Assembly: GCA_900318765.1 (NCBI GenBank)
Contig: ONLX01000123.1
Span: 1-48,352 of the forward strand
Reading direction: 5' to 3'
DNA length: 48,352 bases
Origin: an uncultured Eubacteriales bacterium
GTDB taxonomy: Bacteria; Bacillota; Clostridia; Christensenellales; CAG-138
Part shown: piece after piece, positions 16,588-24,897 of the stretch
Numbering within the stretch: position 1 is the first letter of the stretch
How the letters are laid out: each line of letters opens with the position of its first letter
The notes under the pieces: model-generated
Told to the model about the DNA's origin: nothing
Seen by the model: the letters and a program-made list of their open reading frames with translations, nothing else
Databases searched by the model: none
Program-made: the position numbers and the translations under genes

Positions 16588-18288
16588 TTATGCAAGCCAT
16601 GCGGAAAGTTTCGCATCGATATCCGCAATGACTTCCGCCAAAATGGCATCGCACGACGTCTCATCCTTCTCGTGCGCGCCGAGGTACAGCTTCAGTTTCG
16701 GCTCGGTGCCGCTCGGGCGGACCGTGACCCACGTCTCGTCCTCCAGCGTATAGCGCAGCACGTTCGACGACGGCAGCCCCGTCTCCTCCGGCTTGGTGAA
16801 ATCGTCCACCCGGACAACCTTGCGCCCTGCGATCGCGGTCAGCGGCTGCTTCCGCAGCTCCTTCATCGCGTTCTGAATCTTCTCGATTCCGGCCTTGCCT
16901 TCGAGCGTATAGGACTTGACGCGTTCCCGATAGAATCCGTAAATCTCATAGACCTCCTCGAGCGCATCGGCCAGCGTCATGCCGCGCTGCGCATATGCCA
17001 CGCACGCCTCAGCCACGAGCATTGCCGCGCAGATTGCGTCTTTATCCCGCGCAAAGCCGCCCGCCAAAAAGCCATAGCTTTCCTCAAAGCCGAACAGGAA
17101 CGTATGTTCCCCGGTCTTTTCGGACTCGGCAATCTGCTCCGCGATGAACCGGAACCCGGTCAGCACCTCCCGGATATCGATCCCGAACCGGGCACAGATT
17201 GCGTCCGCCAGATGCGTCGAAACGATCGAACGAACGACAAGCCCGTTTTGGGGAAGCGTCCCCATCTTCTGATAAGACGTCAGCAGCGCATGGATCAGGA
17301 TGCTGCCGATCTGGTTGCCGGTCAGAACCTGCCACTTCCCGTCGTTCTTGCGCACCGCGCAGCCGAGACGGTCGCTGTCCGGATCCGTCGCCAGAATGAC
17401 GCTTGCTCCCTTCTCCTCCGCGAGCTTGAACGCGAGCGTGAACGCGTTCGGATCTTCGGGATTCGGGGCGGTAACCGTCGGGAAACTGCCGTCCGGCTTC
17501 TCCTGCTCGGGGACGACGTACACATTCGGAATGCCGATGCGGTCTAAAATCGTACGAACCGGGACGTTGCCCGCGCCGTGCAGCGGCGTATAGACCAGTT
17601 TCAAATCCTTGCCATGTTCCTTTACGAGCTCCGGCTGTGTCAGAAGCGACATCGTCTTCGCGTAATAAATCTCATCGACCTGCTTGCCGATCAGGATGAT
17701 CTTCTCGGCGTCAATCGCCTCCTGAAAATCCATGTACGCGGTTTTGAATCCTTCGACGCCGCGGATCTCAGCCGTGATGGCCGCCGCTTCCTCGGGGCCG
17801 GACTGCCCTGCGGACGCGCCGTACACTTTATAACCGTTGTACTTGGGCGGGTTGTGGCTCGCGGTAATCACGACGCCTGCCGAAAGGCCGAGCTCCCGTA
17901 CGGTGAAGCTGAGCTGCGGAACCGCGCGCAGTGATTCATAGAGGTAAACCTGAATGCCGTGCGCTGCCAGAACGCACGCGGTTTCCTTGGCAAACACGTC
18001 CGAAAAATGGCGCGAATCGTATGCGATCGCGACGGCGCGATGCTCGCCGGCCGTTTTGTCAAGATACCGGGCAAGGCCTTCCGTTGCGCGGCGAACGTTG
18101 TAAACGTTCATGCGATTGTCGCCCGCGCCCAAAATGCCGCGCAGGCCGGCGGTTCCGAACTCGAGTTCGGTATAAAACCGTTCCTCGATCTCCTGCGGGT
18201 CATTCGCGATCCCGCGAAGCTCTTCTTTGGTCGATTCGTCGATGTCGGGGCTGTTGAGCCAGAGTTGATACCGTTCCTGTGCGTTCAT
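16588..18288 (-). CDS. Phosphoglucomutase/phosphomannomutase
   Basis: Interconverts hexose-1-phosphate and hexose-6-phosphate, feeding UDP-glucose synthesis. 566 residues: phosphorylated Ser144 in TASHNPPKYNG, metal loop DPDSDRLG, sugar-specificity loop FGFEESYGF and phosphate site RPSGTEPK, in the family order. This is the long, PgcA-like form found in Bacillota. AAGGAGG precedes the ATG at 18288. It belongs to the murA-to-lamin-tail operon, 13 bases after the pseudouridine synthase, and supplies precursors used with galE and the sugar transferase. Confidence 0.94.
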   Translation of the reverse strand: MNAQERYQLWLNSPDIDESTKEELRGIANDPQEIEERFYTELEFGTAGLRGILGAGDNRMNVYNVRRATEGLARYLDKTAGEHRAVAIAYDSRHFSDVFAKETACVLAAHGIQVYLYESLRAVPQLSFTVRELGLSAGVVITASHNPPKYNGYKVYGASAGQSGPEEAAAITAEIRGVEGFKTAYMDFQEAIDAEKIILIGKQVDEIYYAKTMSLLTQPELVKEHGKDLKLVYTPLHGAGNVPVRTILDRIGIPNVYVVPEQEKPDGSFPTVTAPNPEDPNAFTLAFKLAEEKGASVILATDPDSDRLGCAVRKNDGKWQVLTGNQIGSILIHALLTSYQKMGTLPQNGLVVRSIVSTHLADAICARFGIDIREVLTGFRFIAEQIAESEKTGEHTFLFGFEESYGFLAGGFARDKDAICAAMLVAEACVAYAQRGMTLADALEEVYEIYGFYRERVKSYTLEGKAGIEKIQNAMKELRKQPLTAIAGRKVVRVDDFTKPEETGLPSSNVLRYTLEDETWVTVRPSGTEPKLKLYLGAHEKDETSCDAILAEVIADIDAKLSAWLA

Positions 18289-18301
18289 GTTGTCCTCCTT
18301 A

Positions 18302-19606
18302 TCAAAATGTTTCGATGCCTTTGATCTCGCAAAGCGCGAGTTCCTTTTCACTTTCAAACGTCTTCCCGAACACCGAGAGGCGTTTGTGCAGCAGCATTTG
18401 CCGCCGCACGCGATGCTGCCGGTTCTTTTCGCGGTCACCGTATTTATCGTCGCCCAAAACAGGATGTCCGATCGCCGCGGTCTGAACGCGGATCTGGTGC
18501 GTACGCCCCGTAAACAGCTCGATCTCACAAAGCGACAGATCGTTTTTTCGCTCGAGAACGCGAATCGCAAGCTCCATGCGCAAAGCGCCCGGTTCCTCCG
18601 CGCGGCAAAGCCGCATCGTGGCTGCGTCCGCATCCTTTTTTGCGTAATGCACGTAACGCCCTTCCTTCGGGGTGCCGCAAAGAATCGCGTGATAAACCTT
18701 CTCGGTATCGTGGCGGTAGAACGCTTCCTCAAGCGCGTCCCGCATCGATTCGGTCCGCGCAAACACGACAAGCCCTTCGGTATTCGCGTCAAGCCGATGC
18801 ACCGGGTAGATCGGATCGAACAACCCGGACAGCGCACCGTACAGCTCCTCTTCGACCTCTGCTCCCGGCTCCTTATCGACGACGATCATCCCGTCGTCCA
18901 GATACACGCCCGAGCATACTTCCGCCGCCGGAAGCATCTGTACCACCGCGCCGAATTCCTTCCACGGCGGCATCGAGTAAAACGTCAGCGATTCGCCGAT
19001 CGTCGGATGCTGAATCGTCAACGCATAAGCCCAAAGGCGAATCGGCGATCCCGGCTTTGCCGCAGGGTTGTACCGCATATCCCCCTCGATCGGGAGCGCG
19101 CGCGAAGCAAGCTGCACGCGGATCTGATGCGGTCTTCCGGTATGCAGGGAAACGTCCAACATCGCCGTTCCGTTTTTTCGCGCAAGCGTGCGGTATTCGA
19201 GCGATGCAAACTTTGCGCCCGCCGTCCCCTCCGGAACGACCGACGTCGTATTCGTGGACTCGTCCTTCCAAAGCCAGTCGACAAGCGTGTCCTTCGGCTT
19301 CGGTTCTCCCGCTACGATCGCTGCATACCGTTTCTTTGCCTGCCGGCCCTTGAACTGCGCCGTCAGCCGTGCCGCGGCCTTGCTCGTGCGTGCAAATACC
19401 ATAACGCCGCCGACCGGACGATCAAGCCGATGCACCAACCCGAGATAAACGTCTCCGGGCTTATGATACGCCTCCTTGATATAGGCCTTGCACCGGGTGA
19501 GCAAATCCTCATCGTGCGAAGCGTCCGCCTGAACGGGCATATTCGCAGGCTTTTCCACCACAAGCAGGTGGTTGTCCTCATACAGTACGTGAAGCGGTTC
19601 AGACAT
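18302..19606 (-). CDS. Tandem RluA-family pseudouridine synthase (two catalytic domains in one chain)
   Basis: 434 residues containing two complete RluA-type domains. Domain 1 (about 1-215) has VVEKPANMPV, catalytic Asp in HRLDRPVGG and TGRPHQIRVQ. Domain 2 (about 225-434) has VVDKEPGAEV, HRLDANTEG and TGRTHQIRVQ. Each would isomerise uridine in rRNA or tRNA, possibly at two different sites. Family members are normally one domain of 220-320 residues, so this is a fusion or internal duplication. The first domain is TruC/RluA-like, the second more divergent. The start at 19606 overlaps the methyltransferase stop by 8 bases. Both Asp residues are kept, so both halves may be active. Confidence 0.9.
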   Translation of the reverse strand: MSEPLHVLYEDNHLLVVEKPANMPVQADASHDEDLLTRCKAYIKEAYHKPGDVYLGLVHRLDRPVGGVMVFARTSKAAARLTAQFKGRQAKKRYAAIVAGEPKPKDTLVDWLWKDESTNTTSVVPEGTAGAKFASLEYRTLARKNGTAMLDVSLHTGRPHQIRVQLASRALPIEGDMRYNPAAKPGSPIRLWAYALTIQHPTIGESLTFYSMPPWKEFGAVVQMLPAAEVCSGVYLDDGMIVVDKEPGAEVEEELYGALSGLFDPIYPVHRLDANTEGLVVFARTESMRDALEEAFYRHDTEKVYHAILCGTPKEGRYVHYAKKDADAATMRLCRAEEPGALRMELAIRVLERKNDLSLCEIELFTGRTHQIRVQTAAIGHPVLGDDKYGDREKNRQHRVRRQMLLHKRLSVFGKTFESEKELALCEIKGIETF

Positions 19607-20456
19607 AGGGCGTCCATCTCCCGCTCGCGCCGCAGGGCAATACAAGCCCGCCCCGGCGGATCGGCAATCCGACCTCATCCGCAGCGACGTCCCCCTTCGG
19701 CAGCGCAAGCTTCAAAACATTGGAAAGCACCGACGGCGCAAGCCCCGTCGTGTAGGAATTGATCAAAAAGAAACAGGGCGTATCGGACAGCAGCATCGAA
19801 CAATCCTCCACGAGCGGATACAGATCGTCCTCGATCTTCCACATCTCCCCCGTCGGACCGCGGCCGTAGCTCGGCGGGTCCATCAAAATGCCATCATATC
19901 GATTGCCGCGTCGGATCTCGCGCTTGACAAACTTGCCGCAGTCATCGACGAGATAGCGGATCGGCGCGGCGGAAAGTCCGCTTGCAGCCGCGTTTTCCTT
20001 TGCCCATGCGACCATGCCCTTTGCGGCATCCACATGCGCAACCTCCGCGCCGGCTTTGGCGCAGGCACACGTCGCCCCGCCGGTATAGGCAAACAGATTC
20101 AACACCTTCGGCGCTCTGCCGTACCGCTTTTGAAACGCCTCGATACGCTCGCGCATCCAGTCCCAGTTGACCGCCTGCTCGGGAAACAGTCCCGTATGCT
20201 TGAACCCGGTCGGACGCACGATGAATTTCAGATCGCGGTAGCGAATTGTCCAGCTCTCGGGAAGGGATTTTGCGTACTCCCAATGCCCGCCGCCCGAAGC
20301 GCTGCGAAGATAGGTCGCGTCACAGGGGGCGTCCTGCATCGTCCAAACCGCCTGCGGATCGGGGCGCAGCAACGTCACGCTGCCCCAGAACTCGCGCTTG
20401 TTTCCGTTGCCCGCGTCCAAAATTCCGTATTCTTTCCAACCGTCCGCCAAATACAT
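19599..20456 (-). CDS. Class I SAM-dependent rRNA methyltransferase, RlmI/RlmK-like
   Basis: 285-residue methyltransferase. The SAM-binding motif is in VLNLFAYTGGAT, followed by AHVDAAKG, and the motif IV-like MDPPSYGRG is as in RlmI-type 23S rRNA cytosine methyltransferases. The N-terminal PUA domain of full-length RlmI (~390 residues) is missing, as in many clostridial homologues. It sits between murA and a double pseudouridine synthase with 18- and 8-base junctions, which favours an RNA target. Exact substrate unknown. Confidence 0.88.
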   Translation of the reverse strand: MYLADGWKEYGILDAGNGNKREFWGSVTLLRPDPQAVWTMQDAPCDATYLRSASGGGHWEYAKSLPESWTIRYRDLKFIVRPTGFKHTGLFPEQAVNWDWMRERIEAFQKRYGRAPKVLNLFAYTGGATCACAKAGAEVAHVDAAKGMVAWAKENAAASGLSAAPIRYLVDDCGKFVKREIRRGNRYDGILMDPPSYGRGPTGEMWKIEDDLYPLVEDCSMLLSDTPCFFLINSYTTGLAPSVLSNVLKLALPKGDVAADEVGLPIRRGGLVLPCGASGRWTPYV

Positions 20457-20474
20457 TTCCGTAATCCCTTCGGT

Positions 20475-21752
20475 TCAATCGCCGACGCGGTGAATCTCCG
20501 CGCCGATCGCCGTCAGCTTCTGTTCCAAAAATTCATACCCGCGATCGATATACTCGATCCCGTACACATCGGTCGTTCCGCCCGCCGAAAGCCCCGCAAC
20601 GATCAGTGCCGCGCCTGCGCGAAGATCGGTTGCGTGCAGAATGTTGCCGCGCAGCGTTTCGACGCCGCGCACCTTCGCAACGCGCTTGGATAGCGAGATC
20701 GACGCGCCGAGCTTCCGGAGCTCCTTGACGTGATTGAACCGATTCTCAAAAATATTCTCGGTGATGACGCTCGTCCCCTGCGCCGTACAAAGGTACGCCA
20801 TCATCGGCTGCTGCAGATCGGTCGGGAATCCCGGATAAACCATGGTTTTGAGCGAGACCGCCCGCGGCCGCTCCCGCATGGAGACGCGGATGAAGAAATC
20901 CCGTCCGTCGTCGCCCTCAATGACCTGCGCGCCCGACTCCATGAGCTTGGCGGTGATGGCTTCCATGTGCGGCGGAATCACGTTCTTGATTACGACATCT
21001 CCGCGCGTTGCCGCAGCGGCGATCATGTACGTTCCGGTCTCGATCTGATCGGGAATGATCGAATAGGCGCATCCGTGCAGCTTTTTCCGTCCCTGAATAC
21101 GGATCACGTCCGTTCCTGCGCCCTTGATGCGCGCGCCCATCATATTCAAAAAGTTTGCCACATCCACGACATGTGGCTCTTTTGCCACATTCTGCAGCAC
21201 CGTCTGCCCCTCGGCACGGCACGCCGCGAGCATCACATTGATGGTCGCGCCGACGGAGACAACGTCAAAAAAGATCTCCGCCCCCTTCAGCTTCGTCGCC
21301 TGTGCGCGAATGACGTTCCGGCTCTCATCCATGTATACGTTTGCGCCGAGCGCGCGCATACCCTTGATGTGCTGATCGATCGGCCGCGCGCCGATCACGC
21401 AGCCGCCCGGCAGGGCAAGCTCCACCTCGCCGTAGGTGCCGAGCATTGCGCCGAGCAAATAATAGGAGGCGCGCATGGAGCTGACCTCCGGAAATGTTAC
21501 ATCGAACGTATCAATCGTCGTCGGATCAATGCGCATACAGCCGCCCGCCGTCATATCCACCTTCGCTCCGAGCCGGGACATGATATTTTTCAAGCTGACA
21601 ACGTCCGCAATCTCGGGCAGATTCTCAAGCACACACGGTTCTCCGGCAAGAATTGCCGCCGGAATGATTGCCACCGCCGCATTTTTTGCGCCGCTGATCG
21701 TGACCGTACCTTCGAGCCGCCGCCCGCCGCCGATGCTGTAATACTGGTTCAT
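20475..21752 (-). CDS. murA: UDP-N-acetylglucosamine 1-carboxyvinyltransferase
   Basis: First committed step of peptidoglycan synthesis: transfers enolpyruvate from PEP to UDP-GlcNAc. 425 residues, normal length, with the catalytic Lys in SGAKNAA, the PEP-reactive Cys in LPGGCVIGARP (the fosfomycin target, present as Cys) and RFNHVKEL. The start at 21752 follows GAGG with a 6-base spacer; an ATG 12 bases upstream lacks a site. It is the promoter-proximal gene of a seven-gene leftward operon ending at 13149. Confidence 0.97.
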   Translation of the reverse strand: MNQYYSIGGGRRLEGTVTISGAKNAAVAIIPAAILAGEPCVLENLPEIADVVSLKNIMSRLGAKVDMTAGGCMRIDPTTIDTFDVTFPEVSSMRASYYLLGAMLGTYGEVELALPGGCVIGARPIDQHIKGMRALGANVYMDESRNVIRAQATKLKGAEIFFDVVSVGATINVMLAACRAEGQTVLQNVAKEPHVVDVANFLNMMGARIKGAGTDVIRIQGRKKLHGCAYSIIPDQIETGTYMIAAAATRGDVVIKNVIPPHMEAITAKLMESGAQVIEGDDGRDFFIRVSMRERPRAVSLKTMVYPGFPTDLQQPMMAYLCTAQGTSVITENIFENRFNHVKELRKLGASISLSKRVAKVRGVETLRGNILHATDLRAGAALIVAGLSAGGTTDVYGIEYIDRGYEFLEQKLTAIGAEIHRVGD

Positions 21753-21832
21753 CCTATGCCTCATTTTATGCCGCTGCCGCAGCAGAATCGTTCCGGGCGC
21801 CCGCTTCGAAATCCGCAGCGATACCCTTTTAT

Positions 21833-21861
21833 AGTGTAACGGATTTTCCCCGTTTCGTCAA
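21833..21861 (-). promoter_or_regulatory. Sigma-A promoter of the murA operon
   Basis: TTGACG, 17-base spacer, TACACT on the minus strand, about 80 bases before the murA ATG. It is the only clear promoter for the seven genes downstream. Confidence 0.75.
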
Positions 21862-21971
21862 CCGAAAATCACACGTCAAAGCCCGATTTCAAAACAGGTT
21901 TCCGATCCCGTTCTTTTTGCGAAATCCATCGCCCGCAATCCCGTTCTCCGGGTCCCTTTGTGTATGTTTGT

Positions 21972-21986
21972 GAATTTATAAAATTC
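21972..21986. promoter_or_regulatory. Inverted repeat upstream of radical SAM gene
   Basis: GAATTT-ATA-AAATTC, a perfect 6-bp palindrome 23 bases upstream of the -35 box of the radical SAM gene. A regulator-binding site is possible but unproven. Confidence 0.4.
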
Positions 21987-22008
21987 GCGTAAAAATTCCG
22001 TTGATCGT

Positions 22009-22037
22009 TTGCTCTTTCTTTTGAATTGCGATATTGT
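22009..22037 (+). promoter_or_regulatory. Probable promoter of radical SAM gene, overlapped by a palindrome
   Basis: TTGCTC, 17-base spacer, TATTGT. The -10 box is overlapped by TTGTA-CTTT-TACAA (22034-22047), a perfect 5-bp inverted repeat in the right place for a repressor operator. Confidence 0.5.
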
Positions 22038-22076
22038 ACTTTTACAACAATGCTTTCAGCAAAACAGGTGACTGCG

Positions 22077-23399
22077 ATGATCGAATACCAAAAAGCGGAT
22101 GCCGCCGTTGCACGGCTGCTTTCCAAGCAAACGCCTCAAGCCGGCGTTCTGTATGTTCCTTCCCAGTTTGCGTATCCTTTCACATCCGATGGGAAGCAGT
22201 TCCTCTACCATACCCTGACAAAGCAATGCGTAGAAGCAATCCTTCCTGCGTCGTGTTCTGCAAACGAAGGGTTTGACGAACTGATTCAGGGCCGGTTTCT
22301 GGTTCCGTCCGGACAGAAAGAATATCCGCTGTACGAATCCGTCTCCAAATTGCTTCGCACCCTGCATCGAAAGCCGGGGTACAACGGGTATACCATCCTG
22401 CCCACCTTTGCCTGCAATGCGCGCTGCGTATATTGCTACGAAGCCGGGGTCGAGCAGCACGCAATGAAGCCCGAGACCGTCGACCAGCTGATTCGCTTTC
22501 TTCTCGAGACCCACGCCAAGGAAGAACTCACGTTGACCTGGTTTGGCGGGGAACCGTTGCTCTGTCCGCATGTGATCGATCGCGTTTCTGCCGCTTTGCA
22601 GGAAGCCGCAGTACCGTTTCACGCAATCATTGTGACCAACGCGAGTCTGATCACGCCCGAAATTCTGGAAAAAATGACCGGCGCCTGGAAAGTCAAACGG
22701 GTTCAGGTTTCAATGGACGGCGCGGAAGCGGATTATGTGGCGCGCAAGCGATATCGGCAGGACCTGGATCAATATCACACGGTCATACAAGCGATTGATC
22801 GGATGGCAGAAGCCGGCATTCAGGTGACGATTCGCTGCAACGTGGATGAACAGAATATCGGCTCCGTTCCGTTGTTTTTGGAGGATCTCAAAACAGCGAT
22901 CACGCACAAGGAAAATGTCAGATTTTACCTTGCGCGCCTGTTCCAGACCTATGGAGACGCGCACAATCCGGATCTGATTCAGGCCATCCGGGACCTGAGC
23001 CCTGCAATTGCGTCCGCCGGGTTCCAGCCGCAGCTCGGCAGCACTTCTGTCAACAAGCTGCGGATCAATCACTGCATGGCCGATGGAAGCGGCGTTGTGA
23101 TCTCGCCTGACGGCGGTATCGCAGCCTGCGAGCATCTTCCTTCCGAAACCCGGTATGGGGATATCTGGAACGGCCCGACCAATCCCGAAATCCGAGCGGA
23201 ATTCACGCGCACCGACCGCACGCGGGAAAAATGCCGTTCCTGTCCGTTCCTTCCGATCTGCACGTCTTTTGCCTCTTGCCCGAATATCGACGCGAGCTGC
23301 CGCGTCTGGCAGCAGAAAAGGCTTGAACCGAAGCTGATCCGTTTGGTGCAGAAAAAAACCTCCTCAAATGAGGAGGCAGACGATCCTTCGTTCTGTTAA
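22077..23399 (+). CDS. Radical SAM/SPASM-domain peptide maturase-like protein, orphan
   Basis: 440 residues. Residues 1-100 form a leader-peptide-handling-like N-terminal region with no motif I recognise. The radical SAM core follows with CNARCVYC (Cys113, 117, 120), WFGGEP and VSMDG. A SPASM domain at the C-terminus has Cys333, 351, 386, 389, 395, 401 and 408, ligands for extra [4Fe-4S] clusters. This layout is that of enzymes modifying ribosomal peptides (thioether or C-C links) or sulfatases. No sulfatase, precursor peptide, transporter or protease gene is adjacent. The start at 22077 has AGGTGA 5 bases upstream; an earlier ATG at 22050 lacks a site. Its 3' end encodes a terminator for the opposite strand. 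Confidence 0.85.
   Translation: MIEYQKADAAVARLLSKQTPQAGVLYVPSQFAYPFTSDGKQFLYHTLTKQCVEAILPASCSANEGFDELIQGRFLVPSGQKEYPLYESVSKLLRTLHRKPGYNGYTILPTFACNARCVYCYEAGVEQHAMKPETVDQLIRFLLETHAKEELTLTWFGGEPLLCPHVIDRVSAALQEAAVPFHAIIVTNASLITPEILEKMTGAWKVKRVQVSMDGAEADYVARKRYRQDLDQYHTVIQAIDRMAEAGIQVTIRCNVDEQNIGSVPLFLEDLKTAITHKENVRFYLARLFQTYGDAHNPDLIQAIRDLSPAIASAGFQPQLGSTSVNKLRINHCMADGSGVVISPDGGIAACEHLPSETRYGDIWNGPTNPEIRAEFTRTDRTREKCRSCPFLPICTSFASCPNIDASCRVWQQKRLEPKLIRLVQKKTSSNEEADDPSFC
23352..23376 (-). terminator. Terminator of solute-binding gene, embedded in the radical SAM coding region
   Basis: On the minus strand CCTCCTCATTTGAGGAGG is followed by seven T residues. It lies 67 bases past the solute-binding-gene stop and inside the last 16 codons of the opposite gene. 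Confidence 0.8.
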
Positions 23400-23411
23400 A
23401 CAACTTCCGAT

Positions 23412-23444
23412 ACGCGTTCGCCGGTGAAAGGCGAGCGCGTTTTT
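23412..23444 (+). terminator. Terminator of radical SAM gene
   Basis: ACGCGTTCGCC pairs with GGCGAGCGCGT (one G-T pair), followed by five T residues that overlap the stop codon of the convergent gene. Confidence 0.8.
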
Positions 23445-24258
23445 ATAGGCCGTACGTATCCCGCCACGCGGCAAGCGTTCCGTCTGCCGCCCAGGTTTCG
23501 AACAGCTCGTCGCACAGGTCGAGCAGCACGCTTCCCTTCGGGGCGATCGCGTAATAGGAAATCGTGCCGAGCGGTTCCTGATACAGCAGCATCCCGCGTT
23601 CCAGATGGCTCTTTGCCGCCGTGCGCGGCATGCAAAGCGCATCGACCGTTCCGGCACGCAGCTTTACGAGCATCGAATAGTAGTCCGCGCAGGGAACGAC
23701 CAACACCTCCGCATCCTGCTCGTCCACCAACCGGTACAGCAGCGTTTCGGCAGGCGTTCCCGAAAGGACTCCGATCGAGGCGCCGCCGAGCGGCCGTTCG
23801 GAATACGCCATCAACACGCAATCGTCGATATAAAACGGGAGCTCGCTGCGCTCGTAGTTTACGTTGTCAAACGACTGCATCGCCATGATCGCCAGATCGA
23901 TATATCCGTCGTCCATCCGCCAAAGCGCAGAATAGCGCGTGCACGGCACGAACGTAATGCTGTCCGCGCTCTCAAAGATCGTTTCGCCGATCTCGTTGCC
24001 GATCGCATACTCCATTCCGCTGCCGTTTTCGCTGAGACCGTATAGGCTTTCATCGACTCCGATCCGCAGCACGCCCGCGCTTTTGACCATCTCCATCTCC
24101 GCCGAATTCAGAACTCGGCTGCGCGGACGGTTCACGAGGATCAACAGCGTCAACAACAGCGCAAAGCCCGCAATCAACAGGACCGGCCGGATCGGGAGCC
24201 GATCCTGCCAGCCGGGGCGCAGCCGCAGCCGCCGCTTTTGCGGAAAGGGTTGATTCAT
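23443..24258 (-). CDS. Membrane-anchored periplasmic-binding-protein-like (family 3) protein
   Basis: 271 residues: a basic cytoplasmic N-terminus, one membrane helix (about 25-43), then a type 2 solute-binding fold. It starts VKSAGVLRIGVDES and includes IDLAIMAMQSF, GVLSGTPAE and LRAGTVDALC, as in amino-acid-binding proteins. It has no lipobox and no permease or ATPase gene beside it, so it is either an orphan binding protein or a sensor-like domain. The ATG at 24258 was chosen: the promoter -10 box lies at 24279-24284, so the ATG at 24270 would be nearly leaderless. The extended form cannot be excluded. Confidence 0.8.
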   Translation of the reverse strand: MNQPFPQKRRLRLRPGWQDRLPIRPVLLIAGFALLLTLLILVNRPRSRVLNSAEMEMVKSAGVLRIGVDESLYGLSENGSGMEYAIGNEIGETIFESADSITFVPCTRYSALWRMDDGYIDLAIMAMQSFDNVNYERSELPFYIDDCVLMAYSERPLGGASIGVLSGTPAETLLYRLVDEQDAEVLVVPCADYYSMLVKLRAGTVDALCMPRTAAKSHLERGMLLYQEPLGTISYYAIAPKGSVLLDLCDELFETWAADGTLAAWRDTYGL

Positions 24259-24278
24259 TTTCGTTTCCATTAAAGCTT

Positions 24279-24284
24279 ATTATA
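24279..24284 (-). promoter_or_regulatory. -10 box for the solute-binding-like gene
   Basis: TATAAT on the minus strand with a weak -35. The predicted transcript starts near 24273, giving a leader of about 15 bases to the chosen ATG. Confidence 0.5.
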
Positions 24285-24313
24285 ACAAACTATTTGAAAA
24301 TAGGAAAGCGCTC

Positions 24314-24342
24314 TTTACAGATTCGGGAAAAAATCGTAAAAT
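24314..24342 (+). promoter_or_regulatory. Sigma-A promoter of thpR-addB-addA-rsmF operon
   Basis: TTTACA, 17-base spacer, TAAAAT, 31 bases before the thpR ATG. Confidence 0.75.
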
Positions 24343-24372
24343 AGAAGCACAAAATCTTCTGCGGAGGCTCCC

Positions 24373-24894
24373 ATGCGATTGTTTATTGCCGTTCCGTTGC
24401 CCAAAAATGTGCAGCGCACCGTCTTTTCCGTTCAGGAGGAGCTGCGGCTTGGCGCAACCGCCGGGCGGTTCGTCCCTGCCGGCAATCATCATATCACCGT
24501 GCGATTCCTCGGCGAGAGCAATGCGCTCGCCGATCTTGCGTTTGCCATGCACGACGCGGTTAAGGATGCGCACCCGTTCACGCTGCGGCTCGGCGGACTC
24601 GGTTCCTTTACGCACAGCGGTTCCAAGACGTGTTTTTTGCACGTCAACGGGGAAACGCAGGAGCTGTTCCGCATTCACGAAACGCTGGAAGCTGCGCTGC
24701 TCGACCGCGGATTTGTGCGCGGACGCGGCAAACCCGAACCGCATATCACGCTCGCCCGTGCCGTCGAATATCCGGAGGGACTGCGGCTTTCCGTGCCGAA
24801 CGAATCCTTCCGCGTCGGTTCGATCGTCCTGTATGAAAGCACGAACCGCGGCGGGCGCATGGTCTATACGCCCCTGCATACCGAAACCTTTTGA
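24373..24894 (+). CDS. thpR: RNA 2',3'-cyclic phosphodiesterase (2'-5' RNA ligase family)
   Basis: 173-residue 2H phosphoesterase that opens 2',3'-cyclic phosphate RNA ends. The two catalytic His motifs are HITV (His40) and HITL (His124), in the usual spacing, and the N-terminus MRLFIAVPLP is typical. GGAGG precedes the ATG. First gene of an operon with addB, 3 bases apart, which ties an RNA-end enzyme to DNA break repair by position only. Confidence 0.92.
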   Translation: MRLFIAVPLPKNVQRTVFSVQEELRLGATAGRFVPAGNHHITVRFLGESNALADLAFAMHDAVKDAHPFTLRLGGLGSFTHSGSKTCFLHVNGETQELFRIHETLEAALLDRGFVRGRGKPEPHITLARAVEYPEGLRLSVPNESFRVGSIVLYESTNRGGRMVYTPLHTETF

Positions 24895-24897
24895 GCC

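Noticed and set aside
21869..22070. Search for a RiPP precursor gene near the radical SAM enzyme
   Set aside because: Only a 17-codon minus-strand frame without a ribosome binding site was found upstream, and the downstream space is filled by terminators.
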